The translations under genes were made by a program, and so were the position numbers. From NCBI RefSeq assembly GCF_001039355.2, contig NW_019775651.1, positions 246,500 through 267,534 on the forward strand: a stretch of DNA of 21,035 nt, in the 5' to 3' direction. The DNA comes from Lingula anatina (lineage: Eukaryota; Brachiopoda; Lingulata; Lingulida; Lingulidae). Below the pieces are notes generated by a model that saw only the letters and a list, made by a program, of their open reading frames with translations, had not been told where the DNA came from and searched no databases. Shown piece by piece: positions 1 to 9,770 of the stretch; position 1 is the stretch's first letter; the number at the start of each line of letters is the position of its first letter.

Positions 1-734
1 GGGCCAATAGCATACCCCTCCCCCCGGACATCCCCGGACATAGGAGTCTCCCTTACAACGCCCCCCCCTGGACTAGGTGTAAACAATTCAGGGGTGTAAA
101 CAGCCCTATCCTGACTCCCGGGACCTAATGCTACCCCACCCCCCATGGGGCTAGGTGTATACGGAACATAAGGACCCCCCTGCTGAACCCCACTATTTAC
201 ATTCTTAACTACATTTTTACCTGGGCTCCGTTTGACAAGTTGAGGCGAATTCGCTCCCTCCAGTCCACTGTCCTCGAATAACCTCTTCGGCACCGTGGCC
301 TCCGAGTTACGATGTGCACTCATTTGACCCTCACAGCCTCCTAGCTGCCGCGTGCCACATCCGTGAGGCGCACTTTCGCTATTGAAAGCGTTGCTCTCCT
401 CCTGAGCAGAAAATCCGAAGAACAGTCCTAAAAGAAACCGGAAAAATCTCCATAGCCAGTTTCCAGATCCTCCTGTCTCCTGCACCTTCCTTTCCCTGAG
501 TGAAACAGCCGTGCTGCCCACACCCAAGCGCTGATTCGGCTCAAAGTCCACCATATCCAGCGTACGAGGAGCCAGTCTGCAGCACAAAGCACTTTCCACT
601 TGCTGCACATTTAAATTTCCAAATTGTTCCCTCAATTCGGCTATTTTAAACACTTGGTCTTCCGTGAGACCTGGAGTCCGCATCAACTCATTTACATTTG
701 CATAATTTATGAAAATCCTGGCGTGCGTCGCCAT
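1..734 (-). CDS. Retroelement ORF, 5' part, with N-terminal helix-hairpin-helix (partial, runs off the left edge)
   Basis: An uninterrupted minus-strand frame starts at an ATG (734-732) in a strong context (AACAAAATGG) and stays open for 244 codons to the window edge. It begins MATHARIFINYANVNELMRT. Residues about 6-50 (FINYANVNELMRTPGLTEDQ, then V-KIAELRE-FG-L) fit the ComEA-type helix-hairpin-helix pattern in which a P-G turn separates two helices. A hydrophobic Trp/Phe/Leu stretch follows (WLWRFFRFLLGLFFGF), then a Gly/Pro/Ser-rich low-complexity region. N-terminal HhH domains are known to me from long retrotransposon polyproteins of marine invertebrates; that and the upstream primer-binding-site-like sequence suggest an LTR retroelement of Gypsy type. 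No protease, RT or integrase is visible because those would lie left of the window, so the element class is inference. It is antisense to gene A and probably sits in one of its introns. Confidence 0.6.
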   Translation of the reverse strand, partial: MATHARIFINYANVNELMRTPGLTEDQVFKIAELREQFGNLNVQQVESALCCRLAPRTLDMVDFEPNQRLGVGSTAVSLRERKVQETGGSGNWLWRFFRFLLGLFFGFSAQEESNAFNSESAPHGCGTRQLGGCEGQMSAHRNSEATVPKRLFEDSGLEGANSPQLVKRSPGKNVVKNVNSGVQQGGPYVPYTPSPMGGGVALGPGSQDRAVYTPELFTPSPGGGVVRETPMSGDVRGEGYAIG

Positions 735-1352
735 TTTGTTTTTCCCTTGGCGCACGTGCCGCCGAAAATTCAAGAAAACTCCTTGAAACTTGTAAGAAAC
801 TACTGTAAAAACACTCTAAAAACACTCGCCAGACCGTGCTGGGGTTTCCTCATATACAATTTATACAACAATAAACATTAAAATGGTAGGGTAGCGTGCC
901 TGAGTGCGGAGTTCAGCTCCGTGGCTGAAAAACTCCTCAGCAGAAAAATTCGTAATTTTTCTGCCCAAATGTGGCACAAATCCGGCCCGGCTGCCACCAA
1001 TATAGAAACCGGGTTGTACGTTACAACTGGCCTATGAATAAGTAAAGTGCCTACCTTTTCTGGATAGGCATCCAAGTCCTCGTTTTCTTGTTAATTCTCT
1101 CTTCACCACAACTCAGCACCATGCGCTTGAACGCGCCATGCTCAACTCCAACGCTCTCAACTTCTACTCACTACTACGCATGCGCCGTGACACGCTTCCG
1201 GGTCATGCAATGACCCCTCGACACTACAGTTTCCATAGTGTTTTTGATGAAGAATCAACCCTCCTGATGGCAACTCTCCACTGGTAACTCAGCTTTGTGT
1301 CTTTCGGAAAAGAATGACCTGCTGTTGACGATGTACATTCCGGAACACAACA
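735..1352 (-). mobile_element. Probable 5' LTR and leader of the antisense retroelement
   Basis: Reading the minus strand, a sequence starting TGTTGTGTTCCGGAATG (from 1352) leads through about 350 bases to a TTGGTGGCAGCC stretch near 1000, and then about 255 bases of leader precede the ORF ATG at 734. TGTTGTG is a plausible LTR 5' end. No clear CA end is seen just before the primer-binding-site candidate, so the right LTR edge is unsure (about 1001-1014). The second LTR lies outside the window, so neither LTR identity nor target-site duplication can be tested here. Confidence 0.4.
990..999 (-). other. Candidate tRNA-Leu primer-binding site
   Basis: The minus strand reads TGGTGGCAGC, complementary to the CCA end plus seven bases of a common animal leucine tRNA whose 3' end is ...CGCUGCCA-CCA. 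The match weakens after ten bases (CGGGCCGG against the expected GGTGGGAT). Many Gypsy-type elements prime from tRNA-Leu. It lies 256 bases upstream of the retroelement ATG. Confidence 0.45.
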
Positions 1353-2397
1353 GTATCCTGGCATTATTTAGAGCGATATTTACAGCGTCAGATTAAAAAT
1401 GAAACTGCAAACACACGAGAAAGTACGCGCATGCGCAAAAGTACCCCAACTAAAACACGCGCGCCACCCAGTGGTGAAAAAAACTGATAGCCCCATTGAC
1501 GTGGCCACTGATTGCTTGAGTCATTAGGGCTTACTTGATTGCCTGTCAATCATTCTGGCAGTGCTAGCGGTAACCCCTTGAAGTTACTAACAGGAGGTGA
1601 GATTGATACAAAAATAAGATTTTTTGACATCCAAATGCATGCAAACAAGCTAATTTCAACCGGCAATAGAGTACCAATCGTCGCGATCGTCAGAACGATA
1701 ACAGGTAAAGCTGTCAACAATTTAATTTGCTAATTTGGACAATTAACCTCCCTGAAAGGGTTTTTGCTCGTTTTCTTTGCTTTCAATATTGACGAGATAG
1801 CGTTATCTTAGCAAGCTATAACTGTCTACCTGTACACCTGAGGGAAACCAAATTCACCATGCTAATTATGAAAAGTATGCACTAAAAGTGCTTTTTAAGA
1901 AATTTTGATTGATCCTCTCTTTTCTAATTTATAGACTTTGAAAGTGAAAATTCTCTAATATTTTGATGTAATTTCACGTTTTTATAGATAAAATCAACAA
2001 TAAGTGTCTGAAGAAAAATCCCTGACTCCATGCTGTAGTACTTTGTTCAAGTGTTATAATGCCATCAAAAGCAAGTTTATAGTTGTCCAGGTGCCTGAGA
2101 AAATCAGGTGTATAAAAATGGTGTTTTTGTCCCAAAAATCCCAATATTACGTCACACGATGAAGTTAGAGCTGTGTTCCAAGCATAATTAGATATTTTGA
2201 AGATACATTAAATGAATGTGACAGGAATAAAAAAACCAAGACCTTTATTTTAAGAGAAAATCTCAAGCCTACATTCCCACCTTAATTCTATTGTTTCATT
2301 TCATGTTGAGTATGGTTTCCTCAAATAATTCCTTTTCAATATATTTGAAGTAATTTACGGGCTAATTTATGGTTTTTTTTTTCACTTATTACTGCAG
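1353..2397. other. Probable gene A intron, no exon recognised; two binding-site-like motifs at the left
   Basis: No SEA or other exon of gene A was found here, so its upstream exons probably lie left of the window, beyond the retroelement. The minus strand of 1461-1474 reads CCACTGGGTGGCGC, which agrees with the CTCF core in all but one position. The palindrome CGCGCATGCGCA at 1426-1437 matches the NRF-1 consensus. The rest is ordinary AT-rich sequence ending in a T-rich tract before the acceptor at 2396-2397. Confidence 0.4.
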
Positions 2398-2593
2398 GGA
2401 AATTAATACAAGACCCATGCATACTAGATGGTGACATCGACATTTGCGCCGAGAAGACCAAAACCCGTGAATACACATGTGAGGTTAGACCGCACGCAGG
2501 TGGTGTAGAATGTGTCTCCAAATGTGTCAACTGGATGTGTAATGGCCATGGAACTTGCTCTGTTCTCTCACCCAGCTTTACTCCTACCTGCAG
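2398..2593 (+). CDS. Gene A exon: cysteine stem and first half of EGF-like domain
   Basis: The acceptor is T-rich and ends in actgcag; the donor is AG|gtaagtg. Phase 1 in, phase 2 out. It encodes LIQDPCILDGDIDICAEKTK, then a stretch with four further cysteines, then CVNWMCNGHGTC. The equivalent gene B exon (18689-18878) encodes IQNPCILYDDVDIC at the same place, so the two are paralogous. The exon supplies EGF cysteines 1-4. Confidence 0.88.
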
Positions 2594-5465
2594 GTAAGTG
2601 TAGATTGCGTGCCCAAAAGCCCTTTTTCTTTATGAAATCGACATGTCTTAAGATATTAGTTTTTCCGCTTTCTTAAAACGTACCAACTATTATATTATAT
2701 TATATTATATTATATTATATTATATTATATTATATTATATTATATTATATTAATTGCCCTCAATTTTAAACAGTTTGTAAATGTAAAATTTGCCACAGCG
2801 CAGAAACGTTAATATCTTTGTTAGGTTATCGTAGGTTATGTTTATTTTTCTCGTTCAGACTTTGGTGACATGTACGTGCTGATAACGGCATGAACCTCAC
2901 ATGTACATTTATAGGTGGACTTATGGTATAATGCCAATTCTACACTAAAAGCAATAATATGCCCGTTTTTCAGATCGTCGGGTCGTCTGGGTGGGGATAC
3001 TTATCAAGTTTTTTCCTGCCGCTGCAAACCGTCTGCTATTTATTTATTTATGCTGCTATTTATTTTCTGTACCGTTTTCATTTTCAGTTTATGATATTTT
3101 TTCTAAATCTTTTTTTTTATTTCTTTTCTTTTGTAAACGTTGTTGATTCGCTGATACAATTGCATGAAAATTGTTGTTTATTTATGACATTTAGAGAAAG
3201 TCTGATGATACACAAGTTACAATTAATTTAGGAAAACAACTACAAGTATAAAAATATCAACATTTTCAAACCAGATACAGCAGTATGACAACTTATTTCA
3301 CTAACATTAAGGAAAATATATTAAAAGCACAAAAACTAAAGCAATAATCTTGATTGAAAAATATGTTTGGAAAAATGTTCACAAAGAATTAAAAATAACT
3401 CATATCTATTAAAATAATACATAGACCCAGATTACACCAGTTTGATGAAATTTTTATCACAGGTGTAACACTGAGGAAACAGCCACGCAGACGATAACCT
3501 ATTCCGGTGTCAACTGCACGGTGTCCAGGGCAGCTGTTAAACTGGACATAGTAATCTACATCACCAGCTCTGTGGGCGGGGCGCTGCTGATAGTCGTCGC
3601 AATCACGATTGTGTTAGTTGTGATTTGGAGGCGACGGTATTGGAACGTAGCGAAACGGAGCAAGTAAGTGAGCAAACATATATTTTCAAAGTTATAAGGG
3701 TCATCTTATTAACTTTAAAAAATATCAGGTATTCATTATCCAAATCATGACCTAAAGCTAAAGTCAGAAATAGATGACATTTCTTGTAAAAGTAAAGTAT
3801 TTTTCTTCAATCAAAGGCTTAATATTGAAATATTTACCTCCAATATTTCGATATCTAACGGAACATCTTCATCAGGAAAGGAGGATGGTGGTGTCACCCT
3901 CCCTGACCTATACCTGCTTTCTTTAAGGCAATAGGTGGGGACATGCAAGCTTATCTTTTCTGAATAAAGGGTTTCCACATGGGTAGCCTCAAAAATCAAT
4001 TTATTTTTTAACATAACACAGCCGGTGAAATCCTTCTCTGAACTTCTCCTATATTTCAGGTATCACGGTCTCCATTCTGATAAAATGAATACAAACGACG
4101 ATACTGCCTCGGACACTTCGTCCGAAACTAGGAGCCAGATGTTAAAAAAGGGAGAATATGTGTATGATAACGAGGTATATCTACGCTTTTTAATATCACC
4201 ATAGTTTTGTCATATTTATCTTCTGTTATTGTGGCGATATTGAATATTAATTTCACGAGTTGATTTATCCATGCATGCTTTTGTGCTTTTCTTTACAGCT
4301 TAATCAGCTCTCTGTCTTTTTTCAGTTGGATTTTCATTAGTCCTGTTAATAATAAAATAGTAAATTTGAACTTGACACATGTTATATTTTCAAGGTGACT
4401 ATTTTTCAATTACGTTGTTTAGAACAACACAGCCATCACATGCGTGGGCAACCCATAAGATAAACAATTGTTTTGAATCCAGTACGTTGCCGATTGAAAT
4501 ATAAGTTGAACTTGCATGTTATCGATTGCAAAATCTTGTTAAATCTTCCTTTAGGAGATTAATAGTGCTTTGCTGTGATGAACTGTGAACAAAAGGCCCA
4601 GAAAGCACAACAATATATGCATATACGAAATACCCTTTTGTGGTATATATTATTTAGTATAGGTTCACTTGTGTTTCTGCCAGGTGTATCAACAAGGCGG
4701 AGACGGTAGCTTATATGGTCCTTGGTACAGCATGGGTTTCCAAGTCAATCTTGATCACATCGACCCGAAGGCTGACGTAAGTATTTGTTGAAGCTTTATA
4801 CTGAAAATAAGTAGGATTGTGTTTGTTGAGATTAGTCTGTAATTCTACTTACAGCACTCACTGTCAATGTAGTGTAGCGCATTGCCGTGTGCCAATTTGG
4901 ACAAGCTGATAAGACGTTCAGCAATCTCTTCTCCTTGGCAGGTTATCGCTGACACCCTAATATTGTACCTTGTAACTGACCCGAAATGATGAGTGTAGAA
5001 GAGAGGGTAACATCGAAATAAGGGGGTGACCTTCAAATGTATTGCTCTCTACGATCACAAATTTCCTAAAGAATGTGTCTTAATTGCTGATATAAAAAAA
5101 ATAATGATATCGAACACGCAAGGTACTTAAAGTAAGGCACTCAGCCCCGGGAGAGCCAAACTTTCTTCACACTTAATAACTCAGTTTTGCCTGGAACAGT
5201 TCTTTTCTTCAGTTGATGTCGGGGAAGCTAATATGAAACCTGTCGTGCAGCAACTGCGTTTTTATAAAAGTTGGCCTAGCACAGAGCAGCTCCATTTTGC
5301 CGATGTTGTATTTTTACAAACATATGTAAACAGTTTTCATACAAATTTATACACCATGCTAGTTATATTCCACGTTTGTTTGTTTTCCAGTATTCTATCA
5401 AAAGACCTCAGGTATATCCCAGACCGAGCTCCCTCCATCAGCCAGTAGGTAGTGGACTGTATTGA
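2398..5465 (+). CDS. Gene A: EGF-like transmembrane mucin-type protein, 3' five exons (partial)
   Basis: Joined exons 2398-2593, 3463-3663, 4060-4174, 4684-4776 and 5391-5465 give one open frame of 225 residues ending in TGA at 5463-5465. All junctions are GT-AG and phases agree (1 in; then 2, 2, 0, 0). Order: a stem with four cysteines, an EGF-like domain (cysteine spacing 4-5-10-1-14), an N-C-T glycosylation sequon, a transmembrane helix (VIYITSSVGGALLIVVAITI onward) followed by W-R-R-R-Y, and a tail of about 100 residues rich in Tyr and Ser. Topology is type I: EGF outside, tail in the cytoplasm. The N-terminal part is missing; by analogy with gene B it should have SEA domain(s) and a mucin region left of the window. 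The nearest familiar architecture is the SEA-EGF-TM end of membrane mucins. Ligand and function are unknown. Confidence 0.8.
2594..3462. other. Gene A intron, carries a pentanucleotide microsatellite
   Basis: The intron begins gtaagtg and ends ttttatcacag. Besides the TATTA tract at 2688-2753, I see only AT-rich sequence and no second exon. Confidence 0.75.
2688..2753. repeat. (TATTA)n microsatellite
   Basis: About 13 uninterrupted copies of a 5-bp unit made only of A and T. It is likely to be length-polymorphic. It lies about 95 bases inside the intron, so it does not touch the donor site. Confidence 0.97.
3463..3663 (+). CDS. Gene A exon: end of EGF-like domain, transmembrane helix, stop-transfer
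   Basis: Phase 2 in (AG+G gives Arg) and phase 2 out (AGC AA|gtaagtg). It encodes RCNTEETATQTITYSGVNC, which supplies EGF cysteines 4-6 together with the previous exon, then a short juxtamembrane segment, a hydrophobic helix of about 26 residues, and WRRRYWNVAKRS as a positively charged stop-transfer. The gene B equivalent (19123-19253) instead ends in a Thr-rich linker to another SEA domain. This exon therefore marks the last EGF of the protein. Confidence 0.87.
3664..4059. other. Gene A intron, nothing further recognised
   Basis: Starts gtaagtg and ends tatatttcag. A 67-codon antisense open stretch inside it has no support as a gene. Confidence 0.7.
4060..4174 (+). CDS. Gene A exon: cytoplasmic tail, first part
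   Basis: The acceptor is tatatttcag and the donor GAG|gtatat (weaker than the others). It encodes K-YHGLHSD, an acidic Ser/Thr-rich run (NDDTASDTSSET) and KKGEYVYDNE. The acidic serine run resembles casein-kinase-2-type sites and the closely spaced tyrosines could be phosphorylated; both are inference. Ends in phase 0. Confidence 0.8.
4175..4683. other. Gene A intron, nothing further recognised
   Basis: AT-rich, no open exon with paired splice sites seen. It ends in gtgtttctgccag. Confidence 0.7.
4684..4776 (+). CDS. Gene A exon: cytoplasmic tail, second part
   Basis: A phase 0-0 exon of 31 codons encoding VYQQGGDGSLYGPWYSMGFQ and then VNLDHIDPKAD. The donor is GAC|gtaagt. Four of its residues are tyrosine or tryptophan within nine positions (Y-G-P-W-Y). 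No named domain recognised. Being symmetric in phase, it could be skipped without changing frame. Confidence 0.8.
4777..5390. other. Gene A last intron, nothing further recognised
   Basis: It ends with a good pyrimidine tract (tttgtttgttttccag). Short open stretches on either strand show no domain or splice pairing. Confidence 0.65.
5391..5465 (+). CDS. Gene A terminal exon with stop codon
   Basis: Phase 0 entry gives YSIKRPQVYPRPSSLHQPVG followed by SGLY and TGA at 5463-5465. It is proline- and serine-rich, as expected for a cytoplasmic tail. The other frames also stop soon, but only this one agrees with the phase of the preceding exon. The stop lies just inside the first copy of a tandem duplication. 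Confidence 0.75.
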   Translation, partial: YSIKRPQVYPRPSSLHQPVGSGLY

Positions 5466-5675
5466 CAACGACAGAGTATCACGAGTAGCATGATTGCACC
5501 CTGGGGAACAACGGGTGGAACTCAATTATAGTCTTTGGTGCTGGAGATATAACATATACAGTATATAGTGGACTGTACTGACAAGTGCAGAGTATCACGA
5601 GTATCATGATAACACCCTGGGGAACAATGGGCAGAACTCAATTATAGTCTTTAGTGTTGGCGATATAACATATAC
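5450..5675. repeat. Tandem duplication, 116-bp period, across the gene A stop codon
   Basis: Copy 1 (about 5450-5560) and copy 2 (about 5566-5675) share agtggactgta-tgac, gagtatcacgagta, ccctggggaacaa and actcaattatagtcttt, with scattered substitutions. The last four codons and the stop of gene A are repeated (TGA again at 5579-5581). The 116-base period is not a multiple of three. Confidence 0.93.
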
Positions 5676-8652
5676 TTTGTCAAAAACCATTGTTTTTGGT
5701 GTAACTATTTATTTATTTTACTTAAGTATGTAGTAAACAAACAGCCTTGCTTTTAGATACAAACCTCCTCATTACCCTAACCAATTAGATGTTCTTAGCG
5801 TGTACATGTACCTTGCAGAAAGGAGTGTTAGTGGAATGTCTGTTTGTTTGGCATAAATATTTGCTGTGATACCTGAAACCCATATCATTAGCGATAATTA
5901 CTTATGTAGGAAAAGTGCACTTCATGTAGCAATCACATCTCAAGTTATAACAAACTTGCAAATACAGGTGATATATTTCCAAGATTTTAATTTCTCGAAA
6001 CAAAGAACTGTTTTCAGGAATATTGTTCGCCATTAATCTTTATATAAACTAACTCTATGTCCTAAGTGAACAAATTATGATATTACAGGTATATCCCCCT
6101 TTATATTTAGTCACGTTTATATATCTTCCTGGCTTCCCTCTGCAGTCCAAATCAAATGATTATAAATGATAAAATATGTCTCCCTTTGAACGTCGTATCT
6201 ATCATTAAAACCTTTGTTTGTGTTTTTCCTGAGTGCTGGGGCTGGGGTTAGGGTTGAGCGTCTATTTGCAGCAAGCATGTTTATATTTCTAAACAGTTTA
6301 CAGTGGTTTATGTTTGTTATTAATCATCATATTTTTTATAAACTTGAATTTATAGAAATCTTGTCTGTAAGCGGTATTGTACCTTTGTTCCCAGACATAT
6401 AAAAACTGATTAAACGATAAAATGAAATGTAGTAAAATGACATAATTTTATATCAATATGATATTATATCCAGTACTAAATCTCTCTTTGTGATACATGC
6501 TGTAGTTTCACTGCCTTATCACTTATTGTTTGAGTCAGAAGTTGGTTTGTTTTTGATAAGAAAGCTAAGATGTGTTTGTCGGGTGAAACACTCAAGTCAC
6601 CTCACGCAGCGATTAAGAAGAAATCAACTGGTCACAGATTAAAAACTGAAAAAATTGAATTGTTTTAGTTACCAAAGGTCAACTTTGTTGATTATCTTAG
6701 GTAATATTATGTTGATAATGAACGCAATAAAGATACATACATAGTTTGCATATTATTGTTTGAAGTCACAACTATTAATGTTTGAATTCAAACGTAAGGT
6801 TTGCTAATTATTACCTGGATGCATGACGATATGTGTGCTTGCAAGGAGACAGCATACTCTCGATATTTATGGCCCGGTAATAAACTTACGAAAGTCTAAT
6901 TGTACGGTATTAACTTCAATGATCATTGTCGATACTGATAACTTAATCATGGGGAAAACTTTCTGATATTTTGATTCCAATACACTTAAATTGCTAAAAT
7001 GAAGGGTTGTTTCAAAAGAGAATTGCCTCTACGATTTCAATAAATTCAAACTAAATGTAACTCACAGGTCATTAGTATTTATTTCATTCGTATTTAGTAT
7101 TCCATTCAAGTTATAGTATATTTGGGGATATTTATTCGTCTGGGTGGGGATATTTTTTTGTCAATTATAAATGTGTTGAATTGTCTAATCTATAGAGAAA
7201 GTGTTATGTTCAAGAAAGCAGGGATCAAGGGAGAAAAGCAGAGTCATAAAAGCAGTGGTAACACTGCACCATTAAGAATTAATTATCAGAGTCTCGGGCA
7301 GTTGCCACAAATCCGGATGACGTCATTTTTTCATCCAGGTACTGACTTTATACCAGTTTCTGAAGCTTGTTGGCTCAGATAAACCCGTTCCTCGACAGGC
7401 ACCTGCAGTTATCAATGGGATTCAAAGTAGAAAAAAAAAACAGTCTTCGTGCTCAATTCCCTAGTTACCGAAATATGTCACAACATTTCTGCGTATCACT
7501 TACACGAAGGTGTAAATTTTGCAATTAATTCAGCTTGTTGTTTGACATGCATGAGAGAGACAAATGTTCTTGTTCTGACACCCTGGATCGGTGTTTAGAA
7601 GAAAATACGAAAATGACGGCAAAAAACGGAACGTGGAACGGGTTGGCCAGATAAGAAGACATACCCAATTATTTTAAATGGCAGCCAATAATTTGGGGTA
7701 ATATTCATTTTAATTTAATGTGAAGATATGGCCCCTCTGACAATGAAATACGCGTTCAGCTAGTATAGTCTAGTCGCCACTCCAATAGGCCCATGCAATA
7801 GTCGAGACCTGCAATGTTTTTTCCTGTAAACTTTTCTTGGTGAAATGCATTCATCACGTCGAGAGAAGCAAAATTACATTGGTTGCTACTTACGGGACAT
7901 TGAGCATTTTTTCAATATGGCAGTCAATTATGAGGAAAAAAAGACCAGAAGTCGCTCAAATACTTTATTTAATAGTTATTTTAACATCCTATCAGAAGAG
8001 CACAGCAGGCTGGTGAATGCAGTTAAAGCCCCCGGTCGTCACACTAATTCGGAATCAGAAGGAATCAAGCAGAACCAGCCGTAATAACTAAATTTAAAAA
8101 TTCGTACTTCATTCGGGAAGAAATTTCAAATAGACCTAAATTCTTGTAAGAATGAAGTTGGGATACTTAGAATGCGCTTGAACCCGTACATTTAACGGGT
8201 ATACCCTTTTCCCAATTTAGCATTGTTTAGACAGGCTTCTGCTCTACCAAAGAGGAAAGCGATTCACCACAGAGGCAGATGAAGCTGTTTAAGGAAAATT
8301 TAAAGATTGAAAGATTGTTAAGGGGTAAGATGAAAAGTGTGATAAAAACAATAATAATTTAATTTAAAGTCTAAAATGTATTTATACATGTTCAGTAGAC
8401 CACAAAAATAAGTACATAAAACACAGCTTCCAAGACGTATGTAAAAAATCAAGAAAGATAAATATTCTAGATCATAACAGTTTGATTTTACATTAAAAAA
8501 GAACAAATTATACAATCAGTACAAAAAAGCCTAATTCTTACATAAAATCAATTACAATTTCCTGAAACAAGCTCCCTTTAGCTTTGCAGTTATTGGAATT
8601 TGATTTGAACAGATAAAAACGAGAGTTGTCTAAGTATTTATTACATGGGTAT
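5676..8652. other. Gene A 3' flank and intergenic DNA, no gene recognised
   Basis: AT-rich sequence with no open stretch showing a domain. An 80-codon open segment at 7845-8084 has no recognisable similarity, repeats or signal and no supporting splice sites. The 3' UTR of gene A probably occupies the first part. Confidence 0.6.
6726..6731 (+). terminator. Possible polyadenylation signal for gene A
   Basis: AATAAA lies about 1.26 kb past the gene A stop, which would make a long 3' UTR. I saw no canonical hexamer closer to the stop; variants such as ATTAAA are present nearer. Choice of signal is uncertain. Confidence 0.25.
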
Positions 8653-8908
8653 CTAAGGTGCCATTCCCAGACGTTTTCGTACTAACTGTGGCTCGATCTA
8701 TTTCCAAGGGGATTCTCGCTTTTAGCTTAAGCGGCTTGGATGTCTGTCACGCCTGCTGAAGCTGCAAGGGGTAATTAATTATCGTTAAGCAGTTTCAGTA
8801 TTGGTTGCAGATATCTAGGCCGCTTAGGCTGAAACTAATTTGGCGAGAAACCCCTTGGAGATAGATTGATCCTCTTAAATCGACCTAGGTATGGGAATCC
8901 AGTCTAAG
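8653..8908 (+). mobile_element. Foldback MITE, copy 1
   Basis: The ends are inverted repeats: CTAAGGTGCCATTCCCAGAC on the left and, reverse-complemented, CTTAGACTGGATTCCCATAC on the right. A second pair of arms pairs inside: ATCTATTTCCAAGGGGATTC with ATCTATCTCCAAGGGGTTTC (right arm reverse-complemented), continuing to TAAGCGGC. The centre has GGGGTAATTAATTA. No coding capacity. It shares ends and centre with 9088-9303. No clear target duplication is visible, so the superfamily is not assigned. Confidence 0.75.
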
Positions 8909-9087
8909 AAAACCATATTAACTCCAGCTGGAACAAACATTCAGGTGGAGATATATTGGTTGTATATAAAGATTATCTACATGTCTTTATTGCTTTGTTC
9001 AGTGGTCGGCTGCCTAGGCAGCAGGCTGAAAGTTTTAAAAGACGAAAAGGGATACGACCTTTTTCAAGCGCACCTTAGTCAGGTGAT

Positions 9088-9303
9088 CTAAGACTTGGTT
9101 CCCATCTGGATAGACCTAACTCCCCGTAGGTTCACGCTCAATTGCTGTCAGCTACCGCGAGCCGAGCACGCACAAAAGTTAATTACCCCCTGTCAGCTTT
9201 TAGTAGGAGTGACATACATCTAAGCCGGTTAAGCTGACAGCAATCTAGTGTGACCCCCCGGCGGGATAGATCGATCTAAATATCCGTGGGAATGGTCTCT
9301 AAG
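9088..9303 (-). mobile_element. Foldback MITE, copy 2, inverted relative to copy 1
   Basis: The ends read CTAAGACTTGGTTCCCAT and, from the right, CTTAGAGACCATTCCCAC. Inner arms AATTGCTGTCAGCT and AGCTGACAGCAATC form a near-perfect palindrome. Reverse-complemented, its core (TGTCACTCCTACTAAAAGCT, then GGGGGTAATTAA) aligns with the copy 1 core (TGTCACGCCTGCTGAAGCTG, then GGGGTAATTAA). The pair is separated by about 180 bases. Confidence 0.75.
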
Positions 9304-9770
9304 TGTTTTGGAAATTTAGCCCCCTCGCTAACTTCAGTTTATTCTAAAACAGGTCCCATATCTTAAATAAACAGGGGAAGATATCACGGGTATGTTCTTA
9401 TTTATGATCACGAGTATACATCTTATTTGCTCTTCTTTGAAGGCCAAACATTGTGATGAACCTTGTCACTTGATAACAAAATACCGTCTTTTATGTATGC
9501 CCTTTGCGTTGATGAGTTCACTGAGTATTTGCGTGACGGGAAGAGGGGGGAGGGGGGTAAGGGTGCATGTGTAGCGAGCGTATATTATTGTTGATTTACT
9601 TTATGAAATCAATTGGGGTTTAGAAAATAAATACACCTTCATGATGAGTTTTATGTATAAACGTCAAAATAAGTTTATTTTCGTTCAGAATATATATTAT
9701 AGTCTATCCATTATTACTTCACTCCATATGATGCGTGCTGTGGTCGAACATATCTGTCCAATCACTGATA
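9304..9770. other. Intergenic, no gene; G-rich tract and a dispersed repeat
   Basis: Contains the G-rich tract at 9538-9563 and a stretch at about 9381-9443 resembling 11200-11252 (shared atatcacgg and gatcacgagtata-at-tt-tttgct). Nothing coding recognised. Confidence 0.5.
9538..9563 (+). other. G-quadruplex-type G-rich tract
   Basis: Four runs of at least three G (GGG, GGGGGG, GGGGGG, GGG) with spacers of 4, 1 and 3 bases fit the usual intramolecular quadruplex pattern. It stands out in an AT-rich neighbourhood. No gene start is visible beside it. Confidence 0.6.

Noticed and set aside
428-610. Short minus-strand frame of 60 residues within the retroelement start
   Set aside because: It lies in a different frame inside the longer open frame that starts at 734 with the HhH domain.
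6240-6256. Telomere-like ggggttagggttg
   Set aside because: Only about two units of TTAGGG type, expected by chance; no array.
7845-8084. 79-residue open frame starting MHSSRREKQNYIGCYL
   Set aside because: No recognised domain, no repeats, no convincing splice sites; consistent with chance.
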